Of a stretch of DNA of 64,000 nucleotides, positions 11,988 through 25,694 are shown piece after piece (position 1 is the stretch's first letter; each line of letters opens with the position of its first letter). The stretch covers positions 985,434-1,049,433 of the forward strand of contig NW_019091364.1 in NCBI RefSeq assembly GCF_001949145.1, given 5' to 3'. The stretch comes from Acanthaster planci. Taxonomy: Eukaryota; Echinodermata; Asteroidea; Valvatida; Acanthasteridae. The position numbers were made by a program, and so were the translations under genes. Below the pieces are notes generated by a model that saw nothing but the letters and a program-made list of their open reading frames with translations, had not been told where the DNA came from and made no database searches.

Positions 11988-14027
11988 CTGGTAAGCAATG
12001 GACACGGATAGAAAAATTACTGGAAAATTAAGCAATGCCAGAGGACTCAGGAGTAAAAAGAATTTTACAAATTTACACCTGGTTTATTCCCTACAGGCTG
12101 GATTTGAAAAGAAAGGTGAAAAAAAGATGATAGAAGTTGGTCATTTTTTGAAGGTTGTGTTGTGGCATTTTTAAGGTAAAGAATGCCTTTTTTTCAGTCC
12201 CAAGAATCCTTCAATGGTGAATAAAACTTCAAAAGCTTCTAAAATCCATTTCTCAAATACACTTACACGCATTAGTCAGTACATTCTCTGTATTTGTTTT
12301 TTTCTTGTTGAAGTTCCTACGATGAGCCTCTAAGAGCAGAAATTTCAACCCATGGTTTGTCATTTTTTAACAACCACTTTCACTATTCAAACCTCAATAG
12401 AATTATTTTACTTTCCATGATTTCCATCAGTAAAAGAGGTGAGGCCCCACAGTGGGGATTAACTGAGCCACAATGCAAAACAATGTCATTGGAAGCATTT
12501 CATGGTATCTAGAGAAGGTCCACTGACTGTTTCTCCTCTACGTCATATTTCAGAGTGCACTTGAAAAAAAAAAAACTGGGCTTTCTGTTTGACATCTCAC
12601 TCGGTTTATTTGAATGAGTAATTTTAACAGCATGTGAGGGAAAATATTAAGGGTGCCTACTGGTTTACAATGTGTGAGAGATTTTTCAAAACCATTAACT
12701 CCAAAGTGGCTCTGGCGACGTGGGACTCATTTTGTTCGGTTGGGTCCCATTTCATCATTCCTGCTGCATTATTACTCCATTACCGTGGATTCAAGTCCTG
12801 CAGGTGCTTTCTAATACAAAAACTGAGTGCATGTCTGGCTAGCTAGTCTAATTGCCTTAGATGTCTAGACAGACTGTGTTTGGATATTCATCCCGAAGAT
12901 AGTAGGAGTATGGAGGAGTAGGTGAAGACCTTCCTCCTAATGAGTGCATTGCAGAATGGTGCCAGTCCTCAGGATATAGTGATAAACGTGTCTGCGTGCT
13001 GCCAAAGATGTCTGTCAATTAACAGGATATTCTTGGGAAAAGATTATGGAGTTTGGGTTTTATCATGTCATTGACCATAGACACAATCAATTTATGTGTT
13101 TCATTTGACAAGAATATCACAGAGTTGGAATTTTAACATTCCCAACCGAAAAGGAACTAAAATAAAAGAACAAAAGTTCCTTCAAACTTTACTTTCTAAG
13201 AACCGCGTAAAATAGGTTAACTGCTGACAACAGTTGAGTCAATGAAATTTTACTACGAAGAGAACATGTGTATGATGGTTTTGCACAAACCACTTCGCAT
13301 AGGTGAGTTCGTAATGCACAAAACCTACATGTACATGGCACAAAACTAACAGAAATCCAGCCTGTATTTAAAAATGAGTAATTTACTGTGATCAACGTAA
13401 CCATGGAGATGTCATACAAACTTCAAAAGGCCACTGCCAATGTTTTCTCTCTTCTGTCCTGCTTATAAGTCATGACCACCAACACACTGACCTTCAACCC
13501 ACAGGGCCCTAGCAACTGCCCCACAACCCACCCATATTTGAGGGTCAAGGGGTCCACCCTAGCCCCATACCACTTTGGGCAGGGGGGGAGGTTAAGCTAA
13601 GAAGAGTCCCCCCTCCTCCCATAATAACCCCAAGGGTAACAAGGCTTGGCCCCCTTTCTGACCACAGTGGGCATGCACAGGCTACAGAGTACAATCATCT
13701 TCATCGGCTAACAACCTTTCAAGCTGCTAGAGTTGTAATGAGGGAGAGGGTAGGACCCTTGATTTATTTTTCTTTTCTTGAGGGATGCTTATTTAATTAA
13801 GAGCAACTGGACAGAAGGTGAAAGCCTGCTAACAAGGTGGAGGGTCGCAGAGGTCTCATAACAGTGACAGCTGAGGATCAAAGACTGGGTTAGCGTTCCA
13901 AACTGCAAAACTGAAGCAGAAAATAGGGGTATTTGAAGTGGACGGAATCTAAGTTCAGATCAGAGCTGTATTTCGTAGCACTATCTAACAGTTTTGTACA
14001 AAGGTTGTGCTTACGATCCACCTTGAC

Positions 14028-14210
14028 CAGAAGCACCCCCTCATTGGGTGAAAAGATCCACAATGATCAGGAGTGTTCATTTTCTTGGTACAATGCAAGT
14101 GTAACGCATGCATTTCATGGTCGTTCGTGAACTAGCGAGGTGCAGTTCCTACCGAAGAAGCCTCTGTTGCTAGGAAAACTACGCCCTCTCTTGGTCCAGC
14201 TCGGGGCTCA
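14028..14210 (+). repeat. Dispersed ~190-bp repeat, copy A
   Basis: Full-length copy. Shared blocks in order: agcaccccctcattg, aggagtgttcatttt, gcatttcatggtc, cagttcctaccgaag, and a conserved end ccctctcttggtccagctc. Same family as 15218, 17175, 25221 and 61742. Confidence 0.85.
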
Positions 14211-14318
14211 TGGAGGCAAATAATTTACTAGTGCTGAAGCCCTATTTTGTGGCAGCGATGTACTAACAGTAGTCCATGCATGGAGATTTTCATTATTACT
14301 GGTATATACAGTACATAT

Positions 14319-14464
14319 CTGCCAACCTGTCGTACTCCTTGCTGAGGTCAGGCATCACCACATAATAGATTAGAATTTTAAATGAACTGAGGGCTCATTT
14401 AAATACCTTTGAATCTATTGTGTGGTAATGCCTGACCTCAGGAAGGAGTACGACAGGTTGGCAG
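14319..14464. mobile_element. 146-bp hairpin element with ~44-bp inverted arms
   Basis: The left arm (ctgccaacctgtcgtactcc, then ctgaggtcaggcat) is matched in reverse by the right arm (atgcctgacctcag, then ggagtacgacaggttggcag), with a short AT-rich spacer. This shape is typical of foldback or MITE insertions. AT-rich flanks (acatat / gtatat) may be a decayed target duplication. Confidence 0.8.
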
Positions 14465-15217
14465 GTCTGTATATATAGGCTACATGTACACATACATCAC
14501 TGATTCAACCATTTTTTCCTTATGGAGGTTAAGCCTCCATTGCATTAGAAAAGTCAATGCAATTTTTCAATAAACAAGATCAGACCAGCTAACAGGCATC
14601 AGGTGTCTACCTCCATGTTCACAACCTACAACATATTCATTTCTAAGAATGCTACTTTTTAACAACTAACAGACATTAACTTACTCTTTTTCAAAGTTAC
14701 ATGTTCCTCTGGAAAGATGCACATAAGCATCCTCATTTTGGATACATATCCTTATATTTTGCAAACCGATATCTCACACCAAAATATCCCATATTAATCA
14801 GAAAATATCACGTCACCCACCTGCAGAAACTGTTGTCAACCTAATTACATGAAAAATCAGATATGTTTTCAGTCCCTTCAAGGAAACGCCCAACACACTG
14901 ACATCGATACAAATGTCTCATACATACAACTGGTTTCAGTTTACAATCACTTCAAAACTACTTTTCTTAGAATTTAAATACATGTACCGGTACATGTATG
15001 CTTATCCTACGGTTTCATTTTGTGCTCAACACATGCATGCAAGAGGAGTGCATGTACACTGTACATGTACACCATAAAGCTGATTTTTGTTTATTTGGGG
15101 GGAAAATTGAAAGATACACGTAGACCTACTTGTAGGTCTACATGTAGAACTACATGAGAACTTTTAAACCCCAAATTCACTGCACGCTGCATTACAAATT
15201 AAAACTGTCAAAAAATG

Positions 15218-15345
15218 TATCCCCCTCATCAGTTGAAAAGAGCAGCACTGGTCAGTCGTTAGTGAACCAGCGAAATTCAGTTCCGACTAAACGGGCCTCC
15301 CTTGCTCAGGAAGTAACACCCTCTCTTGGTCTAGCTCGAGGCCCA
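15218..15345 (+). repeat. Dispersed ~190-bp repeat, copy B (internally deleted)
   Basis: It keeps the ccccctcatcagttgaaaag start and the caccctctcttggtctagctc end but lacks about 60 central bases compared with copy A, including the gtgttcatttt block. Confidence 0.75.
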
Positions 15346-17174
15346 TCATCCCACAAACATTCCTTCCTCTCAAAATATTGCACTTCATACAACAAGCAAT
15401 TAAAAATTAAAAAAATACAACGACAGTGCTTAACCACCATTGGCTACGCTGCTGAGCACTGTCAATGGGACAAAGGAGCAATATGTCTCCTCTTCCCCTA
15501 ATTCCACTGGAGATATACACGTAGAAAACAAAGAAACTAATAGTAACACTTCGAAATTCTTGAGACTTGCACCCTCACTGTAAATCCAGCCCTCCTACCC
15601 ATCCCTCTATAGTGTGACGTGGAATCCTGAAATGGCCGCTGAGAGTACTGCACAAACACTTCTCAGAGACAGGACAACCAGACCATATACATGTACATGT
15701 AATTGACCTATCTGCTGTTTGCCAGTTAGTCACACCCTTTGGACAACCCCGTGGAATTCCATACGTTGAGTTTCGACACATCCCCCATCCAATTTGTACT
15801 GGACAGTATTTCATGATCGGTGCTGACACCAGTTTATTGCGATGGATCAATAAGAAAGCAGAAGAGGGAGTCCATTTCAAGTAAAAGGGAATTCATTTCT
15901 AACAAGATAAAATTCTATATGACACCAATTGATATTGATGTCAATGTTACTTTACATCAGACAGCCAGTTTGCCTCTTCACATTATAATCATGTTGTAAC
16001 TCAATACAGGTTTCCCCTCCCCCTAATGTATCCACCTGTTTCCACAGTTCAATCAATTACACAATGTAGTATGCGCCTGTTAGACAGGTGATTAGCACCT
16101 ACTTCAAGCAAACCATAATAGCAAAACATGCATAAGCACTCAGCACAATGAAAACCAGCTGGGCATGTCCCTTACAGTCCCTAATCCTCCAATTTCAATA
16201 TGATTTTAAATACATCCTAGGGGGTTCAGGTTAATTAATAACAAATTTGGACCATCAAGAAGGATAGTTAGTATGCTCTTGGATTTGGGCAATGAACACT
16301 GGAAGACTGAGCTGAATTTGTCCACAAACTCAAAATAGGCCATGATAATTTTTGAGGGGAGGGGGGATAAAAAGAAATGAATTTGATTGTTGAAAGGTTC
16401 TGGGAAAAAGTACCAACATGCCCAAATGTCACATATAAATATGCAGATGAATGACCTGTAATAATGGGTGAACAAAATGATGATATCAGTTGTTTTTTTT
16501 CCCATGAGCACACACTACCGATGCACACAATAGGCGTAACCTCAAGTCCATTTTGTTGTAAGTGACCACATACGATCTGTCTCGGGTTAGCCACCCAACC
16601 AAATGTCATTTGTATAAAATGCAGTGACTGATAAATGCTAGGTACATGTACCACACTTCCTTCTTGGAAATGTCAATTCTGATGTAACATTGATTTATTA
16701 TTACCAAGTTGTTTGACCCCGAACACAAACTATGAACGGTGAAAAATAATAAAAAATCTCCCAGGGTATTACAAAATAAACATTTGCTGATGGTGATTTG
16801 GCAAGTGCATAATGTTTGCTCATATCTCACCAGATACAATTTGACAAACCGAATAAAAATCACCTTTTTAAAGTGTAAATTATAAAAACAAAACAGCAGG
16901 AATGTACTATTCCAAAAAGGCTAGTGCCAAATCACCCCAAGGTCATTGATATTTCCTCGTGCCCATGTATAACCCCGTAACATTAACAGCACAAAGGGAC
17001 ACCAAGCTGTGTTGATATCTGTGAACAAAATTACACATTGCGATCTCCTTTACAGTGGCAGCTATATGCTGCCCTCTGTTGATGACAGGGCGATTGAGTT
17101 AATATTATTGGCAGCTCCCAAGGTGAACTTGCAAGGTAAGGATCTGACAGGACTTTACTTCCTTTTATTAAGGG

Positions 17175-17364
17175 TGTGAGCCTCAAGCTGGACCAGGAGA
17201 GGGCGCAATTTTCTTAGCAACGGAGGCTCCTTTGGTCAGACGTGAACTTGGCTGGTTCACGAATGACTGTGAAATGGACACGATATGATCCTTTCACCAC
17301 CAACAAAATGAACACTCCCAGCCAATATTGCTCTTTTCACCTGATGAGGGGATGCTTCTGCTCA
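17175..17364 (-). repeat. Dispersed ~190-bp repeat, copy C
   Basis: Full-length, inverted relative to copies A and B. On the minus strand it shows the gagtgttcattttgttgg, caaaggagcctccgttgct and gcgccctctcctggtccag blocks. Confidence 0.82.
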
Positions 17365-17951
17365 AGGCAGATAAGGGGCACTGTCTAAAGAGGACCATTT
17401 GTGGACACTTTGAATGATCAGCTTCACAGTGCTTCACAGTATCAAGAAATGCACAACAGACAAGGCCTAAATCAAAGACATTATGCATATTTGAGAGACA
17501 CATGTGACACTCACTGAATATTGGAGATCTTAAATGAAAGTAAACATCTGTGTATTTCCCAAGAACTCAGCTTGGTTAAACTTGGCCTATAGGTTAATTA
17601 ATAAAATAAGTTTTATATAATGGCAGAAAATACATAACTCCTCTTCTTATTCTGGCTGAAGTTCCCGAGAAGAAAAAATGGCGGTTTCATATGGTTACTT
17701 AAAGGGCATTTCAAGCATAGGAGTTCCCACAATTCCAATGCCCATAACTGGCAAATCTTTCCACGCACAAAAATTATACACTTGGTCAATCTAAAGAAGG
17801 AAAACACAAACAGCATTAATGACTGCTGTCTCACTGAGTGAAGAGAGTAACAAGTCCTTATTTTCCTCCGCCAACCCCCCCTTCCACGAGCCCGAGTCAA
17901 TGCCCCCTCCCCTATCCCCACCCCTCCCCATCCTCTAGCCCAAATACTTAC

Positions 17952-18062
17952 TGACAAATGATGTTGCGGTATCGGTCTGACTGTGTACGTTACTGGTGCA
18001 GCAGCCAGTGACGGGGATGTTCTCGATTTCAGGACTGTCACCGATCTGTTTTGTTGTGTAAG
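17952..18062 (-). CDS. Unrecognised minus-strand gene, coding exon 2
   Basis: It has 37 codons, phase 0 to 0, between acceptor caattgcag and a consensus donor gtaagt. It reads Leu-Thr-Gln-Gln-Asn-Arg-Ser..., Thr-Ser-Pro-Ser-Leu-Ala-Ala-Ala and Thr-Val-Arg-Pro-Ile-Pro-Gln-His-His-Leu-Ser. The preceding intron is about 14.7 kb. Just inside the following intron the transcript is very G-rich. Confidence 0.65.
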
Positions 18063-21000
18063 CTGCAATTGAAATGAGGTGGGATGTTACTTAGAAATGC
18101 AGCTTTTCAAAGTTACAAATCTTATCACAGAAGGAGAGTTTACATCTTCTCTGTGTTACATAAATGACAATTTGAATGATTACAACTTTGGATTTCAAAC
18201 ATGAATTGGCCCTATTCACAAGTTGACCACACCACATTGAAAGCAAAGACAACTTTTTATTTTGGGAAACAAAGAATGAACAAAAAGTCCACCAAGAATG
18301 CAATGGATAGTGGATGCTATCGTCACTACTGCCCAAGGTTCTGCACCCTGCCGGCTAAACTGCTAAATCCTGCATGAGCTTGAATGCTGAAGAGACAGTT
18401 TAACTGAGTTTATCAGAAATGTGGGAATCTGAAATGTGTCCAGCAGTAACTTGTAAATGGACTGACTACTGAGGGGGGTATAGGTATAGTACCTCCATCA
18501 CCTTGGTCCAACTAAGGTCAAACTCTGAACACCAGGTCAGAAAAAAAGTCATCTGTGTAATGCAAGTGGTAGGTCAGCCACATTCCAACGGTCATCCATG
18601 GACACAATTTGGACATGGCCTCACTGACTGATGGATGTCAGGGACACTCTGCTTTGTCCACAATAGGCAAAAGTAGAACCTTGTTCCACTCCAGTTGTCC
18701 CAACCAGATTGTCATGATTCTTGCAGACATTTCTAAAAGCTGCAGCAAATAGATTAGTAGATTTGCTTCAATTTATTAAAGATTAAAAGCCTAGGAATCT
18801 ACATGCACTCCAAAAAATCCCCATCTTCAGATTAATTCTTTTAATAATAAAGCCCTTTTGAGAGATATCCTCGATACGGCATACCCAAGTGTGTGTCATT
18901 AATTCTTGGAGTTGCTGGTGTTAATTACTTAAAAGGTAACATCCTCTTTCCCAGGTTCTTTGGACAGTGCCATTCAACCTCCATAGGCCTTGGCATTAGG
19001 GGTGCAGGCAGCTTGGATAATGAATGTAGCAGTTAATTCTGCTTTCAGAAGATCTCGGATAATCCCTACAAAGTACAAAATTAAGACTAACAGGAAGTTG
19101 TTACTAAGTATTACACTTGCTATAAAAATTGTGATGGTATTTTCAGCTAATGCCAAAGTTCACATTATCTGCTATCTTTGGACAAAACCCATGCATTTGG
19201 GCATTTGAAAGAGTACAAATCTCTTCAGCAGACCACTTTCAGTGCTTTTGGGATTAGTGGGTTAAAAAGACTGAAATCAGTATACAAGTAATATGACAAT
19301 GTCTGCAGCAGTTTGGTTACGGTTCAAGAATTGATTTCATGTTTAATGGAACAGTTGTTGGGAAACTCTAAATGTCAGCATCTGGCCTCATGACATGAAT
19401 TACTGACCATCTGCCATCAATGTCAAGAATGTTCCTCCTGTCAAGGGATCTGATCCCCTCACCCTACTGTTCACTTCACTGGCTTGCCAGTCTGATGGGC
19501 TGTTCAGAATTATGGACAGTGCAGTGGGAACTTGCATTCACAGGACAGCTTGTGCACTTGGCAAGGAATTTGGAATTTATCTTGATATATTGTAAGATTG
19601 TTTTAAATTTTATCTCCTTATTTACAAGCGCTAGTAGCTCATTTTTAGGTGCTTTGCCACCCCTTTAAGAATTGGCCAATTCTTACTAAGAGGCTTAGGC
19701 AGGTGTTTGGCTGTTCGCATGGCATCGCTGTGGTTTGGACAAATCTCGAGAGACGGCCATACACATATACTGTAATGTCTCACCCCATGTGCTGGGATGA
19801 CATGAATTGTATTGAGAATCCACAATGTAATTGGTTCAGACGCGGGCTTCCCAACCATGTAAGATCCTTGATTGCCGACCCTAATCGTCTTCCTGCTTTC
19901 CTGTTGAATGTACCCATGCCCTTGACTGAAATGCTTGGAGGATTTTTCTAGCATGCTAAAACCAGTAAGTATAACCGCCACGGTCATGGAAGCTCTGGGG
20001 CACATCTTCGTGTAGAATTTGTAATGGAATAACCCTGAAAATCTTGATCTTGCCTCCGAGAATAAAAAGGTCTCCTTTAAATTTAGGCCATTTCAAAAGA
20101 ATGCTACTTTTTTGCCCCTTCCCTCAAATTTTCAATTTTTTCCTCTTCATATAAAGCAATTAAAATGGAGTTTTAAAAGCATTTTTGTTCATTTCAATCA
20201 TTTCTGGTTTAGAACAATGACATGACTAATCACACAGGATAACATAGAACAAACTGGAACTTAGGAAAGGCATGTGTAAATTTCAGGCACACTCAAAGAT
20301 TTCAAACTCCCAAAATAACATTGAAAATATCTTTCCTGTCCCATGAAAAAGCAACCTTAAATTTACATTTAACCAATGGCTAAGTCTGATGTCTGACTGT
20401 ATCATCCCCACCAACCAAGCAATCTCATCTGGTACCTGTACAAATAATCCATGTTGATCTAAGCGTTTCAACAAGTTCACCTCTCTTGTAATAAAACAAT
20501 CATTCAACAAGTAAAGGCTATCAAAAAACAACCCCTCTTGAGTAAGTTGAATTGGCCAGTAAATGATGGTAAATACTGTACCACATCTTCATTGTGTTGG
20601 CGAACTTTGATGTCCGGCAAGAGGTAAAACTACTGCTTGATTTACAGCCTTGCCCAGAGTTCAATATCACAAAGTTGCTTAGCGTAAGTAAACATTCTTA
20701 GGGTGCATCTCAGAAGTTAGCACATTCCTTTGTAGGAACACTTGTAATCCAGTCACTTTGAATTTAAGTTCACAGTGAGCAGGCATTTTTGAGCGGGTAA
20801 TGTCGTACCTGTAGCTGCCCCCCACAAGCTTAAGAACATCTGCTTTCAACAACAGAAAGGAAATATTGTGTGGATGTTGGCAATGTTTGAATCAGTGGGA
20901 AGCAACCCAAGTTGAAACGGATGGAATACATTGAGGATGACTCTTCACATCCTGGCATGCACGTACGCAAGTACAACTTAGATCCTGGGACTTGATAAAG

Positions 21001-24000
21001 GGGTCATCAATAAGATCCAGAATTAAGACCCAGCCGACACGGTCTGCGGAGGGCAGGAGAACTTGGGAAACTCCCAATTTACGGACCGTAAACTTGACTG
21101 ATTGATGACATTGAGTAATGGGATCATACTGTCTGTCTGCCTTTGGTACAAGAGTGAGGGTGATTCATGTGGTGAATGACCACAAAGTGTCAGGATCTTG
21201 TTCCCAGGGATAGACTTGATCCAGCCCACCTCTATACCTGCTCGATACACAGATGTCTCAGTAACCGCAGCGGTACCTAAGTTAGACTTTCATCAGATCA
21301 CTAGAGACGGTTGTGCACAATATCCATGAGCTTATCCCTTAAAAAATAGTAACATTCAAGTTGGTCACAAGAAATAATATAAGAATTTATAAAATATAAA
21401 CTGGTGAGCTTTTTTGCTGAGTAAAAATTATTCCCTGCCAAGAAAAGTCAGTCAACAAAAAGTGCCAATTTTGAATAAACAAACAAATGATGACCAGCCT
21501 ATTCCTGCTGCACATGTATCTTTCTAGCAACCATCGTACTACTTGTGACTGACTCTAAGCTCGGGTCCAAACAAGCCGAAGTCACTGTGGCAAAGAAGTC
21601 TTGACTTGAAACAAGTCTACAGGTTTGTAGGATGTGTTTGGAGGGCTTTTCCCACACTGTGAAAGTGGAAAAACTGGCAGTGCTTTCCCAAGGGGGTCCC
21701 AGTCAGGGCTTAAGTGGGATAACCTCCAAAAAGTCCAAGGCAAGAAAGTCTCTTCTTACTTGGCTCTGTTCGGCAGAAAGGTAAACCCAGCTTCTATCTG
21801 ATTCAAATAAACAACACGGTACAAACATGTACGTGTAGTTGGTTCAAGTTCACGGGAAAAGAACCAAGTCTTCTGCCATGAGTAATATGAACAGTTATGA
21901 ATAAACACCTGTGACTCTGAAAATACACAGACAAGGGTATGTCCAGTTCATGACAGCCACTCCAGCATGGTTTTGTTTTTACTCACAAACGAGTGAAACA
22001 TTCCCCTCCCAACCCTACAGGTCAGATGTAAGAAAAGAAATAACACACTTTGTCTGGACTTTTGAGATTAAATACATGTATGTATCATTTCTAAACCTCC
22101 TTCATCTCATTTTAAGGAGATTTAAGGCTTCCTATTAAGGACTGCTTTGTGAAACTTCTACTCCTTGACCGTCGGACTCTTTAACAACATGGTGCCCAAG
22201 TTTAGAGCATTTTCCTTTACTTTGCAGATTATGGCTTCCGAAGTTCTGAGCAAGAGATAAAGCTGGAGTTGGAGGTGAAACCAAGGTTTGAAAATGACCA
22301 TGGAGAACCTGTTCTATGCTCTTCCCTTCTGTCGGCAGAGACACAAGGGATGTTTCACGTGAACTACTTCACTGCACATAGGGACAAGACTACCAGCAAA
22401 CTCAGCCCCAACAATTCCAACACTGCCCCTAGAGTGAGATTGAACAAAAGTGGGCCTTCCAATGAACTAATGACCCCAGACACATGAACTTATTTTCAGA
22501 GAGAAATCCTAACATATGGCCTACCCGTGCCTATTCTGGGGCCCTTTGCTTTACAAGAAGATTAAAGGGACAACATGTATGCAACAGTGCAGACAAATGA
22601 TCATTTCTCTACGTTCAACATTTCTCCACTTTTGGCTTTGTCAATCTTTTGGTTCTCTGACCAAGGGGAATCTTCTTCAAACCAACTTTTGCTACAGTAA
22701 CATGTAAAAACTGTATAATGAAAGACAGATTAGAGCCTTCACGTGGTCTCTCCACTTACATGTACTCATCTGTACAAATGAATCTGGGGATAGGGTAAAC
22801 TGAAATGAACACCAGCCAAGACAGACCCAAAATTGGGCTGGGTTGTGGATTACTGAGAACAGGTGAATGGGGGGATGCCTGGAATGATACCTCATCTCAA
22901 GCAGTTATAGTAAATCACAGGTCTCTTGAGGTTTACAATGGCAAGGTTACAGGACCAGCTACAGTTTAGATCTCTGTAATGATGACGTTATCATTCTTTA
23001 TTTACATGGGTGCTGGCCTCCACTGGCTCCATAGGAAAGTGCCCATGTAAACAAAGTGTGACATCTCAGTACATACACCCATTCCCACCTTCTAACAAGC
23101 TGTTGCACAGCTAAGACCACACAGGAAACCAATCACACTTAAGTTAAGCAGTCATCCTAACAGTACACCTCGAAAAAGGAAATGAGCCGTGCCTTTGATA
23201 AACTCACAACACATTTTCAAGAAGGGGACTGCCCCTTTAACAGTACTCCACATAGTTAAATGGCTACCACCCTGAAGACACAACTGGTACCGACTGAAAG
23301 GGGTGTGCACATACCAACAGGTAAATTGCCACAGGGACCATCTCAACATGTCAACATGTCATTCTGTGCTCATCTACATGTACCAAACTGATCAACCATT
23401 TTTCAAGCTGAGAAATTCTTGGCAGAAAACCTAGCTGAAGAACAACCTGCAGATATAACCATGGAGCAATAACCCATGGAAACATTCACACATGTAAGTG
23501 GATCGGGGGCATGCTAAAAAAAGAAAACTACCCAAAACATCCCATCCAACGCCTCTCCTGACCCACCCCACATTAAAAAAATAAATAAAAATGATTAAAA
23601 AGAAGCAACTTTCAACTTTCAAACCTTCAACAACATACAAAACATCCTAAACAAAAAATCTTTTGCAAGCTCACTTCAAATATATGATTTAGGAATTGTT
23701 GAGGAGTGATCAGGAATATATTCTGAAGTGAGCCTCATGAATGACTCAGGAATACCGACTGCATGAGAAATTAATATACTCGCCAAACTTTCCCAGTCCA
23801 TTTTTCTTTCTGCCAAAGGCATCTTCTTTAACATACCTGCACTCATGATTTACAAGTATCACCCACCAAAAAGGCCTTCAGTTAGGTCAAGAGACCACAA
23901 CCGCTTTGTGGATTTAAAAAACCACAAACAGGAGAAAGTCACTGGAGCAAATACCACAGGAATGTGAAGCGGGGATTACAAGGGAGAGACCTACTAGCTG

Positions 24001-24583
24001 GTTACACAATCCAGCCAGCCTGGGAACTGGGCTGGAACTGAAAGATAAGTTTACCCTAGCTGGGGAAAATGAAAGTGCGAAGAAAATTGATTTATGAGGT
24101 CTTTGGCAATCCACCTTGGGAAAGATTTGACCGGGAGGAAACCTGAGGGCTTCGCCTTAAGGCGGCCTGGCAATAGAGGACACAAAAGCAATCATGACCA
24201 CTGTAGAGTTTCCATAGATAAGTATTTCAATAAATGCTCAATCATTACTGTATTTGTACATAGTACATGTACAATGTACCTGTACATGTCGTGTACATGT
24301 ACCTCAAACTTTCCAAACATGCAGGTAGGCCTACATTGCCCTGCAAGGGCTGCATGGTTGAGCTAAGTTTAACAGATGGAAAAACAGCTTTCTCACTGCC
24401 TTCTTCTGTTCTGGGAACACGATGTGACCAAATTTCCCCAATTCAGGAAGGGCAAACAACCACAGGTAATGCTGACTTCTCAGGACACACCTGACAGCAT
24501 GTCCAGCTGATTGGATTCAGAGTCTTCGGGGAATTTACTCACATCCGCAAAACACTCAGGCCTCATGCCAAAGGATATTGCCG

Positions 24584-24617
24584 CATGTACATGTACATAC
24601 ATGTACATGTACATGTA
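24584..24617. repeat. ACATGTACATGT palindromic run
   Basis: The longest of many runs of alternating acatgt/gtacat in this window; similar shorter runs occur near 7892, 26703, 28989, 30527, 36356, 37025, 42843 and 43375. Confidence 0.85.
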
Positions 24618-25220
24618 GGATGGTGGTTCAGTTTTGAAAATGAACGTAGTGGCCTACATGTTTCCGCATTTCGAGATGAAATTTACAAATACCAAAAATC
24701 TTTACTTTTGAAGGAATAAAATATTATTCAAATGTAAACAACAAATAATACTAAAAAGACCCTGCTATTGTTATTTTTTTTAAACAAGGTTGAACTACAT
24801 GTACATGTATAAAGGCTTGAATTTTAGAATAAATTCTGCATAAGGCTGCAACATGCCAGAACATGTATTTATCAGCTTGATTGAAAATATTATGCCTTTT
24901 ATTGCAACAAAACCCATGGCCAGAGGAACAACATATCAAAGACCAGGGAATGCTAACACTTCCACGTGCCTAAGATCAAAACCTTTACTCTAGTTATACA
25001 GCTCAACAAATTTTTGTGCACAATGAAATATCAACTGACCATACTTACACCAAGCCACAAATGCAAAATCTAGTGTGTAATGAATCCAGGGCAGGACATG
25101 TCTAATGTTCCAATATGGAGTCCCAGGACAAAATGACATTTTTTTTAATAAAATGTTTGTGTTCAAATGTTTTAACACTCTGCAAGACTAAAGTCTGGCA
25201 CAATCTTGTTCTGATAACAG

Positions 25221-25408
25221 GGCTCTGAGCTGGACCAAGAGAGGGCGTAATTATCCAAGGAATGGAGGCTCCTTTGGTAGTGACTCTGCATCCCTGGGTT
25301 CACAAACAACTATGAAACACAAATGTTGCCGTCGCATCACTACCAACAAAATGAACACTCCCAACCAACATGGCTTTTTTCAACCAATGAGGGGGTGCTC
25401 CTGCTCAG
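25221..25408 (-). repeat. Dispersed ~190-bp repeat, copy D
   Basis: Full-length, inverted. On the minus strand it carries the gagcaccccctcattggttg start, the gagtgttcattttgttgg block and the acgccctctcttggtccagc end. Confidence 0.83.
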
Positions 25409-25694
25409 GGCGGATGATCACCTCACTTCTTCGGTGACAAAGCTGTACTTACAAATCAGCAGCATACGTACTTAAACCTGAGGGGATACCTGCTTTCAAT
25501 TTTCATAATTTGTCAAGTGAGACAAAAGGGAAACAACTCATTCTAGGGGGAGGTTGTTGTCTCGGTCTTCTCAATGAGGTACATCAGGTTGAGGAAATCA
25601 AAACAAGATGTCTCAGGTGACATCACGTGACACATGACTAATAGCAAGAATAGATCAAATCACTGGGAAATGAGTAGCATTACTGATGACATCT

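Larger units (their letters stand above)
11988..17951. other. Intron of the minus-strand gene with repeats
   Basis: It lies between exons 2 and 3. Holds repeat copies at 14028, 15218 and 17175, the hairpin element at 14319-14464, and a C-rich block at 17902-17932 next to the exon 2 donor. No exon recognised. Confidence 0.55.

Noticed and set aside
19649-19951. Plus-strand ORF with a Cys/Trp-rich centre
   Set aside because: No recognisable family, no splice partners, and the opposite strand is also open; not enough support for a gene.
22135-22344. Minus-strand ORF with a good acceptor (tctctgccgacag)
   Set aside because: Peptide looks plausible, but the acceptor gives phase 1 while both flanking exons of the minus-strand gene need phase 0, and no matching donor was found.
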